The notes under the pieces are model-generated. The model saw nothing but the letters and a program-made list of their open reading frames with translations, was not told the DNA's origin and made no database searches. Of a DNA stretch of 64,000 nucleotides, positions 8,664-17,800 are shown in pieces. The DNA lies in the NCBI GenBank assembly GCA_965204215.1, contig CBDBDZ010000014.1:992001-1056000 (forward strand), given 5' to 3'. The stretch is from CBDBDZ01 sp965204215 (GTDB lineage: Bacteria; Pseudomonadota; Gammaproteobacteria; Pseudomonadales; GM7GCV1). How positions within the stretch are numbered: the stretch's first letter is position 1; every line of letters begins with the position of its first letter. A program made the position numbers and the translations under genes.

Positions 8664-11345
8664 ATGAAATCAAGCCCAATCAAAATGTTCAAAAAGCTTG
8701 CACTAGCCACAGCAGTAACCTCAGTTGCAGTTGCCACTACCAATCTTTATGCCGCCGAGCTTGAAGAAATTATTGTAACGGCACAGAAAAGGGCAGAGAG
8801 CTTGCAAGATGTGTCAGTATCCATTACCGCCATTAGTGGTTCCAGAATAGAAGAAGCGGGTCTGCACAATTTTCAGGAATTGGCTAACCATGTGCCTAAT
8901 TTAATCGTTTCAGAGAACGCGGTTGCTACAAGTTTTGTTTTGCGTGGAGTAGGACCAGGTGCGCAACAATCGTTTGAACAATCAGTCGGCTTGTTTGTTG
9001 ATGGAGTTCATTTACCCAAGGGTCGTCAAGCCCGGTTAGGTCTATTTGATTTAGAAGTAGTAGAGGTTTTAAGAGGTCCTCAAGGAATTTTATTTGGTAA
9101 AAATACACTTGCTGGTGCTATTAATGTTACCTCTGGCACTCCAATTCCTGGCGATCCATTAAATGGTAGGATAGCAATAGGTGTTGAATCTTTTGGTGGT
9201 TTTAATCTTGAAGGGCATATTGAAGGTAGTTTGTCTGATGAACTTGCTGTGCGCCTGGCCTATAAAAAGCGTGAAACGGATGGGTATTTAGATAACAGCT
9301 TTCCAGGTTCTCAAATTGGTCCCAATGCAGTAGGTGATGATGAAAACCTGTTTAGATTTTCAGCTACTTGGGAACCAAACGATAGCACTACTGTAAAATT
9401 TAAGCATGCTTACGGAGATATTGTTCGTACAGGTTCTACTGCTGTCATTAGCACTTTTGCACCAACTCCTAACTTAAGTGGTGCAAATGCACTTTTTTTC
9501 TCTGCTACCAACTCATTTCCTCAAATAAGTGAAAATGCAACTAACGGTACATTCGATGCATTCAGAGATTCAATTTCGTTGGGTGGTGCTGCATTGGCTG
9601 AGTCGCTTGGAACAAGCTTTAGATCTGGCGTCGCGCGAGACAATTCACCTGAAGCTTTAGAAGGTACGGACACTCAAAATAATGACACGTCTTTAAATGT
9701 AGATATTGAATTTGGTGATGGCTATACATTCTCTTCTGTGACTGGATTTAGTTCTTACGAATATCAAGATGGAATTGATGCTGATTTCTTACCAGTTCAA
9801 TTTGTAGGAAGAAGCGATATATCTGAATATGAAAAAACCAGTCAAGAGTTTAGAGTGGCTTCTGACCCATCAAAACGATTTTCATTTATAGCGGGGGCTT
9901 ATTGGGAAAATCAGATCCAGGAAATTGACCGTGTAGTAGCTTTTGATGCTACGTTAGGAATAGATTCGTCGACATTATTTGCACTGTCTCAGGCGGCGTT
10001 AGATGATCTTGCAGTTGCCGCTGGTATTACTGACCCTGCGGGTAACCCTCTTCCTGCTGGAGTTGACGGTCTTACCAGTTTTGACCAGTCATCAAGAGTT
10101 TCTAACTGGAGGCAGGAGACTGATTCATGGGCAGTTTTTTTTCAGGGTGAATATCGTATAACTGATAATCTTACCGTTATTGGCGGGTTGAGATACACGA
10201 CAGAAGATAAAAGTGCTACAGCTAATACGCTGCTGGCTTCGGGAGCAAGTGGTTTAACGACACCTTTACCTCCAGTTAACTCTCTGTTGCTCGAGCTTAT
10301 ATTGGATGGGGGCAACTTGCCAATTGAACCTCATAACTTTGCTGGTGAACGTACTACAGATAGAGTAACTCCAGCCTTAACATTAGAGTGGGATGCTTTT
10401 GAAGATACCCTATTTTATGCCAGTTATACTGAAGGTTTTAAAAGTGGTGGTTTTAACTCGGTTGACGATCAGTCCGCTGCTGCATCAGAAACCAATCCTC
10501 TTGTTCGAGCGGCTACTGGGGTCGGAACTATTGCCACAACACCTGGCGCTGGTTTTGAATATGATGATGAAGATGCAATTTCTTTTGAAATAGGTGGGAA
10601 ACATACATTTTTTAATAACTCTTTAAATTTCAACTGGGCTGCTTTCGCCAGCCGTTATGATAATCAGCAGGTATCTACTTTTGTAGGATTTGGTTTCATT
10701 GTGACTAATGCGGCATCATCGGATGTCAATGGTTTTGAAACAGAACTTTTGTGGCAAGCCACTGATTACTTAAAATTAGGCTTGAACTTTGCATATTTGG
10801 ACGCAACTTTTGGTTCATTCGATACAGCAGGTTGCACTGCTCTGCAAGACTCAGCTACGGCATTAATTAATCCTAATACTGGATTAATTACCTCTGACCC
10901 AACTGTTGGAGTGAGAGCAGCTACTTCATCTGGAGCCTGTACAGTTAATACTTTGGATGATGGTAGTGAAGTAGCGCAACAAAATTTAACAGGCGCACAA
11001 TTATCGCAAGCTCCAGAATTTTCGGGATCATTTACAGCTAATTACGAAAGACCATTCAATGATAGTATGAGCTGGTTTGTTGACTTTAATGTGAACTTTA
11101 GCGATTCATATTTTCTGACTGGTGATGCTGATCCTATTGATACTCAAGATGCCTTTGCTAAGTACAATTTAAGTGTTGGTTTCCGTGGAGAGGATTGGGG
11201 TGTTACAATTTTTGGTCGTAATTTAAGTGATGAAATCACGGCTAATTCTGGTTTTGACGTCCCTCTGGCTCCTGGGGTACATGCCGTATACTCTTTAGAA
11301 CCAAGAGTTTGGGGTGCCAGAGTCAGTTATTCATTTGGTAATTAA
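8664..11345 (+). CDS. TonB-dependent outer-membrane receptor (large, FecA/FyuA-like plug)
   Basis: 893-residue outer-membrane receptor. The signal peptide runs to about YAA/ELEE, followed at once by a TonB box in ELEEIIVTAQKRAESLQDV, the form common in large families of marine and sphingomonad-type receptors for sterols, glycans or siderophores. Plug motifs are LRGVGPGAQQSFEQSVGLFVDG and VEVLRGPQGILFGKNTLAGAINV. The barrel ends in VWGARVSYSFGN, with aromatic-rich final strand. A GTG/ATG-free leader with AAAAGAGTC 9 bases upstream supports ATG 8664. It is a single-gene transcript closed by the terminator at 11378. The alkane monooxygenase follows 275 bases later, but a link to hydrocarbon uptake is speculation. 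Confidence 0.92.
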   Translation: MKSSPIKMFKKLALATAVTSVAVATTNLYAAELEEIIVTAQKRAESLQDVSVSITAISGSRIEEAGLHNFQELANHVPNLIVSENAVATSFVLRGVGPGAQQSFEQSVGLFVDGVHLPKGRQARLGLFDLEVVEVLRGPQGILFGKNTLAGAINVTSGTPIPGDPLNGRIAIGVESFGGFNLEGHIEGSLSDELAVRLAYKKRETDGYLDNSFPGSQIGPNAVGDDENLFRFSATWEPNDSTTVKFKHAYGDIVRTGSTAVISTFAPTPNLSGANALFFSATNSFPQISENATNGTFDAFRDSISLGGAALAESLGTSFRSGVARDNSPEALEGTDTQNNDTSLNVDIEFGDGYTFSSVTGFSSYEYQDGIDADFLPVQFVGRSDISEYEKTSQEFRVASDPSKRFSFIAGAYWENQIQEIDRVVAFDATLGIDSSTLFALSQAALDDLAVAAGITDPAGNPLPAGVDGLTSFDQSSRVSNWRQETDSWAVFFQGEYRITDNLTVIGGLRYTTEDKSATANTLLASGASGLTTPLPPVNSLLLELILDGGNLPIEPHNFAGERTTDRVTPALTLEWDAFEDTLFYASYTEGFKSGGFNSVDDQSAAASETNPLVRAATGVGTIATTPGAGFEYDDEDAISFEIGGKHTFFNNSLNFNWAAFASRYDNQQVSTFVGFGFIVTNAASSDVNGFETELLWQATDYLKLGLNFAYLDATFGSFDTAGCTALQDSATALINPNTGLITSDPTVGVRAATSSGACTVNTLDDGSEVAQQNLTGAQLSQAPEFSGSFTANYERPFNDSMSWFVDFNVNFSDSYFLTGDADPIDTQDAFAKYNLSVGFRGEDWGVTIFGRNLSDEITANSGFDVPLAPGVHAVYSLEPRVWGARVSYSFGN

Positions 11346-11377
11346 TTTAATCATACTCTGATTTATTCTAATCAATG

Positions 11378-11414
11378 AAACCCTCTTTAGAGTTGGCTTT
11401 AAAGAGGGTTTTTT
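11378..11414 (+). terminator. Rho-independent terminator after the TonB receptor
   Basis: AAACCCTCTTTA pairs with TAAAGAGGGTTT across a 10-base loop and is followed by a T run (TTTTT). Confidence 0.85.
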
Positions 11415-11436
11415 ATGTCTGGGCATTAGTGAGTTA

Positions 11437-11614
11437 AACCCAGATTATGCATTAGAAACCTGCTACATCCAAAAATGACTTTAAAAACATCAGCTTGCTC
11501 GAAAAATAATGCTCACCATAGCCCTACTATGTTTCCGCTTATTTTCCTTGCGCGAGCTACTGTTTTTATTGACATTTTTGCCTTCGCTACAATTTCTAAT
11601 GCATAATCTGAGTT
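11437..11614 (+). repeat. Family B interspersed repeat, full-length 178-bp copy
   Basis: Terminal inverted repeats AACCCAGATTATGCAT and ATGCATAATCTGAGTT, about 22 bases each. It is nearly identical in length and sequence to the copy at 26784-26961. It ends 6 bases before the alkB start codon, so it forms the immediate upstream region of that gene. No transposase is encoded. Confidence 0.85.
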
Positions 11615-11620
11615 AAAATA

Positions 11621-12802
11621 ATGAAAACCTTTGTAATGGAAACTGCTGCATCAAATATTTCCTATACGGATAAAAAACGCAATTGGTGGTTATTGGCTTT
11701 GAGTTATCCGTTAATGCCATTTTTAGGTATATACCTGCACTATATAACTGGCAATGAATTAATGCTGCTAATACCCATTGCCATTGGTTATATTGTTATT
11801 CCTCTTGCTGACCATATATCAGGAGAAGATGAAACCAATCCGCCCGAAGAGATTGTACCCATTTTAGAAAAAGACGCTTACTATCGCCGCTTGCTGCATT
11901 TTACTGTGCCGCTACATTTTGTTGGCTTTATTACTTGTGCATGGTGGGTTATGACTCAAGATTTGACAATCATGGGGTACATTATTATGGCAATTATGGC
12001 TGGACTATCCTCGGGGTTAGGGTTGAATACCGGGCATGAACTTGGGCATAAAAGCGATGCGTTTGATAAATTAATGGCAGCTATTGTGCTGGCAGTTCCC
12101 GGTTACGGTCACTTTACCAGTGAACACAATGCAGGGCATCATACCGATGTTGCTACGCCAGAGGACTCGGCATCATCCAAAATGGGCGAGAGCATTTATC
12201 ATTTTGCGTTTCGGGAAATATCGGGTGGAATCAAACGCGGTTGGCGTTTGGAAAAACAGCGCTTGAAAGGCAAAGGCTTAAAGTTATGGGGTCTGGATAA
12301 TAAAATATTGCTGTCTTATAGCATTACGTTATTGATGCAGGGTACCATTGTGGTTATCGGCGGTTTGGTAATGATCCCTTTTTTGATTATTCACAATATT
12401 TTTGCCTGGCTACAATTAACCAGCGCCAACTATATTGAGCACTACGGGTTACTTCGTGAGAAAAAAGCCAATGGACAATATGAAAGCTGCAAGCCACACC
12501 ATTCGTGGAATAGTAATCATGTGATATCGAATTTAGTCTTGTATTATTTAGAGCGCCACTCAGATCATCACGCCTATCCTCATCGTCACTTCCAGTCGTT
12601 GCGACACTTTGACGACTTGCCAACGCTACCCAACGGTTATTTTGGTTGTTATCTACTGGCTTACGTTCCCTGGCTTTGGTATAAAATAATGGACCCGAAG
12701 CTGGTTAACTTAAAACATATACAAGGTGATTTTTCAAAAATTAACTGTCTGCCATCAAAGCGCGAGGCATTAGAGAAAAAATACGCTAAACGTAATATTT
12801 GA
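11621..12802 (+). CDS. alkB: Membrane alkane 1-monooxygenase (AlkB type)
   Basis: Integral-membrane di-iron enzyme that hydroxylates the terminal methyl of n-alkanes, 393 residues. All histidine boxes are visible: GHELGHK, EHNAGHHTDVATPEDSAS and LERHSDHHAYPHRH, plus the AlkB-diagnostic NYIEHYGLLR segment. The four membrane-spanning stretches precede and separate the boxes (for example WWLLALSYPLMPFLGIYL). These motifs separate it from fatty-acid desaturases and from the DNA-repair protein also called AlkB. It needs rubredoxin and rubredoxin reductase; neither is encoded in the window nor fused at the C-terminus. The stop codon overlaps the xdhC start, so alkB, xdhC and yghU look like one transcript. 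Confidence 0.93.
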   Translation: MKTFVMETAASNISYTDKKRNWWLLALSYPLMPFLGIYLHYITGNELMLLIPIAIGYIVIPLADHISGEDETNPPEEIVPILEKDAYYRRLLHFTVPLHFVGFITCAWWVMTQDLTIMGYIIMAIMAGLSSGLGLNTGHELGHKSDAFDKLMAAIVLAVPGYGHFTSEHNAGHHTDVATPEDSASSKMGESIYHFAFREISGGIKRGWRLEKQRLKGKGLKLWGLDNKILLSYSITLLMQGTIVVIGGLVMIPFLIIHNIFAWLQLTSANYIEHYGLLREKKANGQYESCKPHHSWNSNHVISNLVLYYLERHSDHHAYPHRHFQSLRHFDDLPTLPNGYFGCYLLAYVPWLWYKIMDPKLVNLKHIQGDFSKINCLPSKREALEKKYAKRNI

Positions 12803-13782
12803 ATAACCATATACAGCATCTTCTGTCGATATGGTCGCAACAACGCGATCAATATCAGTGGGTGCTGGGAACCGTCTATCAAACGCAAGGCTCGGCTTAT
12901 CGTAAAGCAGGTTCGCATATGTTGTTTAATGATGCAGGGCAATATTATGGTTTGTTAAGCGGCGGTTGTTTAGAGCGCGATTTGCATAAAAAAGCCATGC
13001 AGGCGCTACATAAGGGGCAAGCTATTACGGTGAGATATGACAGCACTGAAACCGATAGTGAGGCCTATCAGTTAGGGCTTGGCTGTGGTGGTATTATTGA
13101 TATTTTATTGCAACCCATATTTTCTGAAAATAGCTATTTACAACTGCCTCAATTACAGCGATTGTTAGAAAATAACAAACCTGTAACCTATAGACAATAT
13201 ATTCCAAGGGAAGACGGATTAATCATATCACAACTAAATACCGACTCTGTTGGTAAAACAACGATTGTCAATGAGGGAGGAAGTCATTGGTTACATAGCC
13301 ATATATCGCCGCTACCTAATATTGCAGTGTTTGGTGGTGGCGTTGATGCAAGACCGCTGGTATCAATGGCTAGTCAACTGGGTTGGTCAGTTAATTTGGT
13401 AGATTCGCGTCCGGCGAGTGCAAGAATGGAACATTTCTCAACTGCTAAATATATTGAACGTATCATGCCTGATGATGTCATTTACTGTAAATGGTATAAA
13501 TCTGTTAATGCAGCAGTGATTATGATGCATAATACAGAGTTAGATGCCCTTGCTTTACAGGTCTTGGCCAGATACCCCCCTAAAGCATTAAGGTATTGTG
13601 CCTTGTTAGGCCCTGTTCACCGTAAACAGCAGGTGTTGGAAATAGCAGCTTTTGAAGCAGAGCAATTGCCTTTCATACTGTCTTCGCCAGCTGGGCTTGA
13701 TATAGGGGCAGAATTACCAGAAGAAATAGCCCTGTCAATTTTGGCAGAATATCAATTAACACGTTATCAAGATAAATTATGA
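12799..13782 (+). CDS. xdhC: XdhC/CoxI family protein (molybdenum cofactor maturation)
   Basis: 327 residues. The N-terminal XdhC/CoxI domain has GTVYQTQGSAYRKAGSHML and LLSGGCLERD, with the GLGCGG motif at about residue 95. The C-terminal Rossmann-like XdhC domain contains VFGGGVDARPL and the PAGLDIGAELPEEIALSILAE ending. Family members bind and sulphurate the Mo-molybdopterin cofactor for xanthine dehydrogenase or CO dehydrogenase. No molybdoenzyme subunit is nearby, so its client must lie elsewhere. The TTG start at 12799 overlaps the alkB stop by 4 bases; no better in-frame start exists close by. It overlaps yghU by 4 bases. Confidence 0.85.
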   Translation: MNNHIQHLLSIWSQQRDQYQWVLGTVYQTQGSAYRKAGSHMLFNDAGQYYGLLSGGCLERDLHKKAMQALHKGQAITVRYDSTETDSEAYQLGLGCGGIIDILLQPIFSENSYLQLPQLQRLLENNKPVTYRQYIPREDGLIISQLNTDSVGKTTIVNEGGSHWLHSHISPLPNIAVFGGGVDARPLVSMASQLGWSVNLVDSRPASARMEHFSTAKYIERIMPDDVIYCKWYKSVNAAVIMMHNTELDALALQVLARYPPKALRYCALLGPVHRKQQVLEIAAFEAEQLPFILSSPAGLDIGAELPEEIALSILAEYQLTRYQDKL

Positions 13783-14618
13783 GCGAGTCAACTTATGTAC
13801 CCCCTAAAGTTTGGACATGGGACAGCGAAAATGGTGGAAAATTTAACAATGTCAACCGACCTGTATCAGGCGCTACCCACGAAAAAGAATTACCGGAAGG
13901 GAAGCACCCTCATCAACTATATTCACTGGCAACACCTAACGGCGTGAAAGTCACTATCATGTTTGAAGAGTTATTGGAATTGGGAATTGTGGATGCAGAA
14001 TACGACGCCTATCTTATTAATATTATGGAAGGCAACCAATTTGGCAGTGGCTTTGTAGCGATTAATCCGAATTCTAAAATCCCTGCATTACTGGATAAAA
14101 GCACTAATCCGTCCACACGCATTTTTGAATCTGGCGCAATACTACTTTATTTGGCGGAAAAATTTGGTGTGTTATATCCCAAAGCTTTGGAGCAGCGCGC
14201 CGAATGCTATTCATGGCTAATGTGGCAAATGGGTAGTGCGCCATACCTTGGTGGCGGTTTTGGGCATTTTTACGCTTATGCACCTGAAAAATTTGAATAC
14301 CCTATTAATCGTTTTACGATGGAAGTGAAGCGTCAGTTAGATGTGCTTAACCGACGTCTGGCAGATAATGTCTATCTTTGTGGCGATCATTACACCATAG
14401 CTGATATAGCAGTTTATTCATGGTATGGAGCATTAGTATTGCATAATATCTATGATGCAACCGAGTTTCTTGATGTAAAATCATATCAGCATGTTCAGCG
14501 TTGGGCTCGGTCAATTGATACAAGACCAGCAGTGCAACGAGGTAAACGTGTCAACCGTATATGGGGTGATGAAGCAACAAGTCTAATTGAGCGTCATAGC
14601 GCCAGCGATTTTGATTAG
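13779..14618 (+). CDS. yghU: Glutathione-dependent disulfide-bond oxidoreductase YghU (GST family)
   Basis: Nu-class glutathione S-transferase-like reductase, 279 residues. The N-terminal extension PPKVWTWDSENGGKF and NRPVSGATHEKELPEGKHP are diagnostic of YghU. The thioredoxin-like domain follows (LYSLATPNGVKVTIMFEELL, ESGAILLYLAEKFG), and then the helical domain with YTIADIAVYSWYG. Members reduce disulfides and organic peroxides with glutathione in the cytoplasm. The start ATG overlaps the xdhC stop (ATGA). Confidence 0.93.
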   Translation: MSESTYVPPKVWTWDSENGGKFNNVNRPVSGATHEKELPEGKHPHQLYSLATPNGVKVTIMFEELLELGIVDAEYDAYLINIMEGNQFGSGFVAINPNSKIPALLDKSTNPSTRIFESGAILLYLAEKFGVLYPKALEQRAECYSWLMWQMGSAPYLGGGFGHFYAYAPEKFEYPINRFTMEVKRQLDVLNRRLADNVYLCGDHYTIADIAVYSWYGALVLHNIYDATEFLDVKSYQHVQRWARSIDTRPAVQRGKRVNRIWGDEATSLIERHSASDFD

Positions 14619-14715
14619 AACAGCACTTTAATCTTGCTTATATCTGGCTAAATCTTTAAAATGCACGCCCCATAAGTAGCGCTGAATAACTGAAACCTTA
14701 GCAATAAAACTAAAA

Positions 14716-14855
14716 GGAAGCTCTATTTATTGAGGCTTCCGAGCGGTGTAGGATATACTGCCAAAATCGGCTGTTGTAAACAGTTGATTTTGCGAGAAAA
14801 TAAAAATTACATTTTTTATTTTCGAATCTATTAATTCGCAAGAGCGAATTAATAG
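14716..14855 (+). repeat. Family E multi-hairpin element upstream of petA
   Basis: Five consecutive hairpins. H0 is 14716-14740 (GGAAGCTC/GAGGCTTCC). H1 is 14743-14761 (GCGGTGT/ATACTGC, loop AGGAT). H2 is 14762-14792 (CAAAATC/GATTTTG with inner CTGT/ACAG). H3 is 14796-14823 (GAAAATAAAAA/TTTTTATTTTC). H4 is 14828-14855, a perfect 12-bp stem with loop AAGA. Linkers match the element at 26294, but the stem bases differ and still pair. It ends 37 bases before petA and may lie in the petABC leader. Confidence 0.75.
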
Positions 14856-14892
14856 AGATAACATAAATACTAAACCGAATTTTGGAGACAGT

Positions 14893-15501
14893 ATGAGTAA
14901 TGACTCTGTGAATCAAGGTCGTCGAAACTTTCTAACTGGCGCAACCTGTGTGGTGGGTGCTGGTGGGGTCGTCGGCGCAGCAGTTCCATTTATTGGATCG
15001 TGGCAACCGAGTGCTAAAGCCAAAGCAGCAGGAGCACCAGTAAAGGTTAATATTGGAAAGTTGGAAATGGGCGCAATGATAACGGTAGAATGGCGTGGTA
15101 AACCCGTTTATATTGTGCGTCGTACCCAGCAAACTCTCAATGATTTAGAACGTGGCAGAGGATTGGTTGCAGACCCGGACTCAACCGCACCACAACAGCC
15201 GGATTATGTAACTGGTGATGCTCGTAGTATAAGCGGTAAAGAAGCCATTTTAGTGGCCGTAGGTATTTGTACTCACTTAGGTTGTGCGCCAAAATTCAGA
15301 CCTGATGTGGGCGCTGCAGACCTAGGTGGAGACCAATGGTTAGGCGGCTTTTTCTGCCCCTGCCACGGTTCAAAGTTTGATTTGGCAGGGCGCGTTTTCA
15401 TAGGTGCGCCAGCCCCAGACAATCTTGAGATTCCACCTTATCGATATGTAACTGATAATGTCATTATCATTGGCGAAGACACTGTGGAGGGCAATGCCTG
15501 A
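14893..15501 (+). CDS. petA: Ubiquinol-cytochrome c reductase iron-sulfur (Rieske) subunit
   Basis: [2Fe-2S] subunit of the bc1 complex, anchored in the inner membrane with its cluster domain in the periplasm. The N-terminal Tat-type signal anchor RRNFLTGATCVVGAGG is followed by a hinge rich in Ala and Lys. Cluster ligands are in CTHLGC and CPCHGS, with the expected GPAP-like loop as IGAPAPDN. It is 202 residues, typical length. TTTTGGAGACAGT places GGAG 6 bases before ATG 14893. It overlaps the next gene by one base (TGATG), giving a petA-petBC operon. Confidence 0.96.
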   Translation: MSNDSVNQGRRNFLTGATCVVGAGGVVGAAVPFIGSWQPSAKAKAAGAPVKVNIGKLEMGAMITVEWRGKPVYIVRRTQQTLNDLERGRGLVADPDSTAPQQPDYVTGDARSISGKEAILVAVGICTHLGCAPKFRPDVGAADLGGDQWLGGFFCPCHGSKFDLAGRVFIGAPAPDNLEIPPYRYVTDNVIIIGEDTVEGNA

Positions 15502-17786
15502 TGAATAAGTTAGTTTCTGGTTTGTCCGCACTTTGGGGATGGGTTGACGAAAGACTTCCTGTTCAACGTACATGGGATGTGCATATGGCTAAATACTATG
15601 CACCCAAAAACTTCAATCTTTGGTACTACTTTGGCGTGTTGTCTCTTGTTGTCCTGGTTATTCAACTGCTTTCGGGTATTTGGTTATTGATGTTTTATGA
15701 AGGTACAATCGATGGTGCTTTTACTTCGGTTGAGTACATTATGCGTGATGTGCACTGGGGCTCATATATTCGTTATATGCACTCTACTGGTGCATCGGCT
15801 TTTTTTATTGTAGTGTATTTGCATATGTTTCGCGCCTTGCTGTATGGCTCGTATCGCAAACCTAGAGAACTACTGTGGATTATAGGTATGACCATCTACC
15901 TGGCGCTAATGGCAGAGGCATTTTTAGGTTATGTATTGCCTTGGGGGCAAATGTCATTTTGGGGTGCTCAAGTTATTATTAATTTATTTGGCGCATTGCC
16001 CTTAGGGCTTGGTGATCCTATTGTGGAATGGATTCGCAGTGACTACCTGATTTCAGGTGCAACGTTAAATAAGTTTATGTCATTGCATGCAGTAGCTGTT
16101 CCCATTATTTTAATTATTCTGGTTTTTGTACATATCCTGGCATTACATGAAGTAGGTTCAAATAACCCCGATGGCATTGAAATTAAGCAAAATAAAGATG
16201 AAAACGGCATTCCTAAAGATGGTATTCCCTTCTACCCCTATTACCTGCCGCTGCACGATTTAATGCCGATTTGCATTTTCCTGTTTGTGTTTTGTACCAT
16301 TATGTTTTTCTTCCCGGAGATGGGTGGTTATTTCCTGGAACACGCCAATTTTGAACAAGCCAATCCATTAAAGACTCCAGAGCATATTGCGCCAGTTTGG
16401 TATTTTACGCCTTTTTATTCCATGTTGCGTGCTGTCACTTTTGATGTTGGATTCATTACAGCTAAACTTGGTGGCTTTATTGCAATGGGCGGTGCTATCG
16501 CCATTTTATTTGTATTGCCATGGCTTGACAAAGCCCCTGTCAAATCCATCCGTTATAAAGGCAAATTGACAATTTTATTATTGCTTTTATTTGTTGCCTT
16601 TTTTGTTATTTTGGGTGTGCTTGGTGTTAAATCACCTACGGCTTCGCGTACTTTGCTGGCTCAGGTTGGTACAGTGTTTTACTTTGCATATTTTGTTGCC
16701 ATGCCTGCCTGGTCTGACCCAGGTGCAAGTGCTTTTGTTAAACGACTTTTGTGCTGGCCTTTTGCCTTGGCATTTTTAGGTTTAACATTTTTTGATATGA
16801 CGTTGCTAATACCTTATGGTACAGCTGACTATATGGGTGTGTTAGTCGAGCACCCTAACTATATTGTAGGAATTATCACGATTGCGCTGGCTATTTTATT
16901 TTTCAAATTGCCGGATTGGTCGAATAAAGAAACCTACAAAAGACCCCCTGAACGCGTTACAATGGATAATGGCTTAGGTTTTGCAGGCTTAATTAAAGGT
17001 TTAATTGTAGTGGCTATTTTGAGTGTGGTTCCATTAATGGTAGTTGGAGCTGAATCAGAATTTGAATGCGGTGAAATTCCCTGCGAGACTTTTGAAATTA
17101 ATTCAAAAGACAAAGCCTCACTACAACGCGGTGCAAAGTGGTACATGAACTACTGCGTGGGCTGCCATTCCACTAAATATTCACGTTACGAACGCGTAGC
17201 GAATGATTTGGGTATTGACCATCAGGTTATGCTTGATAATTTAGTATTTGGTGACGAAAAAATTGGAGATTTAATGACAACTTCTATGAACAAGGACCAA
17301 GGTAAAGCCTGGTTCGGCGCACCACCTCCAGATTTAACCCTGATAACCAGAGCAAGGTCTCCAGAATGGGTTTATACTTACCTGAAAAATTTTTACGCTG
17401 ACAATTCGCGTCCACTAGGGGTGAACAATCGGGTATTCAAAAATGTGGGGATGCCGCATGTGCTGATGGAGTTGCAAGGTTTGTCTCGTTGCCAACCAGG
17501 TCCTGTTCAAGCTGCTAACGGTGGCTTAAAACGTGACCCATTGACCAGGGAATTAATTTTAGAAGGTGAGTGTGGAATTTTGTCGGTGGCTGAGGAAGAT
17601 GCAGGCTCAATGAGCGCAGAAGAATTTGATCAGGTAGCTTATGATATTACCAATTATTTAGAATACCTGTCAGACCCTGGCAAAGACAAACGTCATTATT
17701 TAGGTTTCTATGTGTTATTATTTATTGTAATTTTGTTCGTTCTTGTATGGCTATTAAATCGTGAATACTGGCGCGATATCCACTAA
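15501..17786 (+). CDS. petBC: Cytochrome b / cytochrome c1 fusion of the bc1 complex
   Basis: A single 761-residue frame encodes both remaining bc1 subunits. Cytochrome b occupies about residues 1-500, with paired haem ligands in YMHSTGASAFFIVVYLHMFR and SLHAVAVP..FVHILALH; its Qo motif is PVWY, known from other gamma/betaproteobacteria. Compared with a normal PetB of about 400 residues there is an extra ~75-residue segment with two hydrophobic stretches (around 410-485), before a PPERVTMDN motif. An internal export signal follows (GLIKGLIVVAILSVVPLMVV, cut likely before AESEFECG). Cytochrome c1 then has CVGCH at 552-556, axial Met in VGMPHVLMEL (~651) and a C-terminal anchor. Rhizobial FbcH is a comparable polyprotein split by signal peptidase; the same processing is inferred here. 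Confidence 0.93.
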   Translation: MNKLVSGLSALWGWVDERLPVQRTWDVHMAKYYAPKNFNLWYYFGVLSLVVLVIQLLSGIWLLMFYEGTIDGAFTSVEYIMRDVHWGSYIRYMHSTGASAFFIVVYLHMFRALLYGSYRKPRELLWIIGMTIYLALMAEAFLGYVLPWGQMSFWGAQVIINLFGALPLGLGDPIVEWIRSDYLISGATLNKFMSLHAVAVPIILIILVFVHILALHEVGSNNPDGIEIKQNKDENGIPKDGIPFYPYYLPLHDLMPICIFLFVFCTIMFFFPEMGGYFLEHANFEQANPLKTPEHIAPVWYFTPFYSMLRAVTFDVGFITAKLGGFIAMGGAIAILFVLPWLDKAPVKSIRYKGKLTILLLLLFVAFFVILGVLGVKSPTASRTLLAQVGTVFYFAYFVAMPAWSDPGASAFVKRLLCWPFALAFLGLTFFDMTLLIPYGTADYMGVLVEHPNYIVGIITIALAILFFKLPDWSNKETYKRPPERVTMDNGLGFAGLIKGLIVVAILSVVPLMVVGAESEFECGEIPCETFEINSKDKASLQRGAKWYMNYCVGCHSTKYSRYERVANDLGIDHQVMLDNLVFGDEKIGDLMTTSMNKDQGKAWFGAPPPDLTLITRARSPEWVYTYLKNFYADNSRPLGVNNRVFKNVGMPHVLMELQGLSRCQPGPVQAANGGLKRDPLTRELILEGECGILSVAEEDAGSMSAEEFDQVAYDITNYLEYLSDPGKDKRHYLGFYVLLFIVILFVLVWLLNREYWRDIH

Positions 17787-17800
17787 TTTAAAAAATCACT

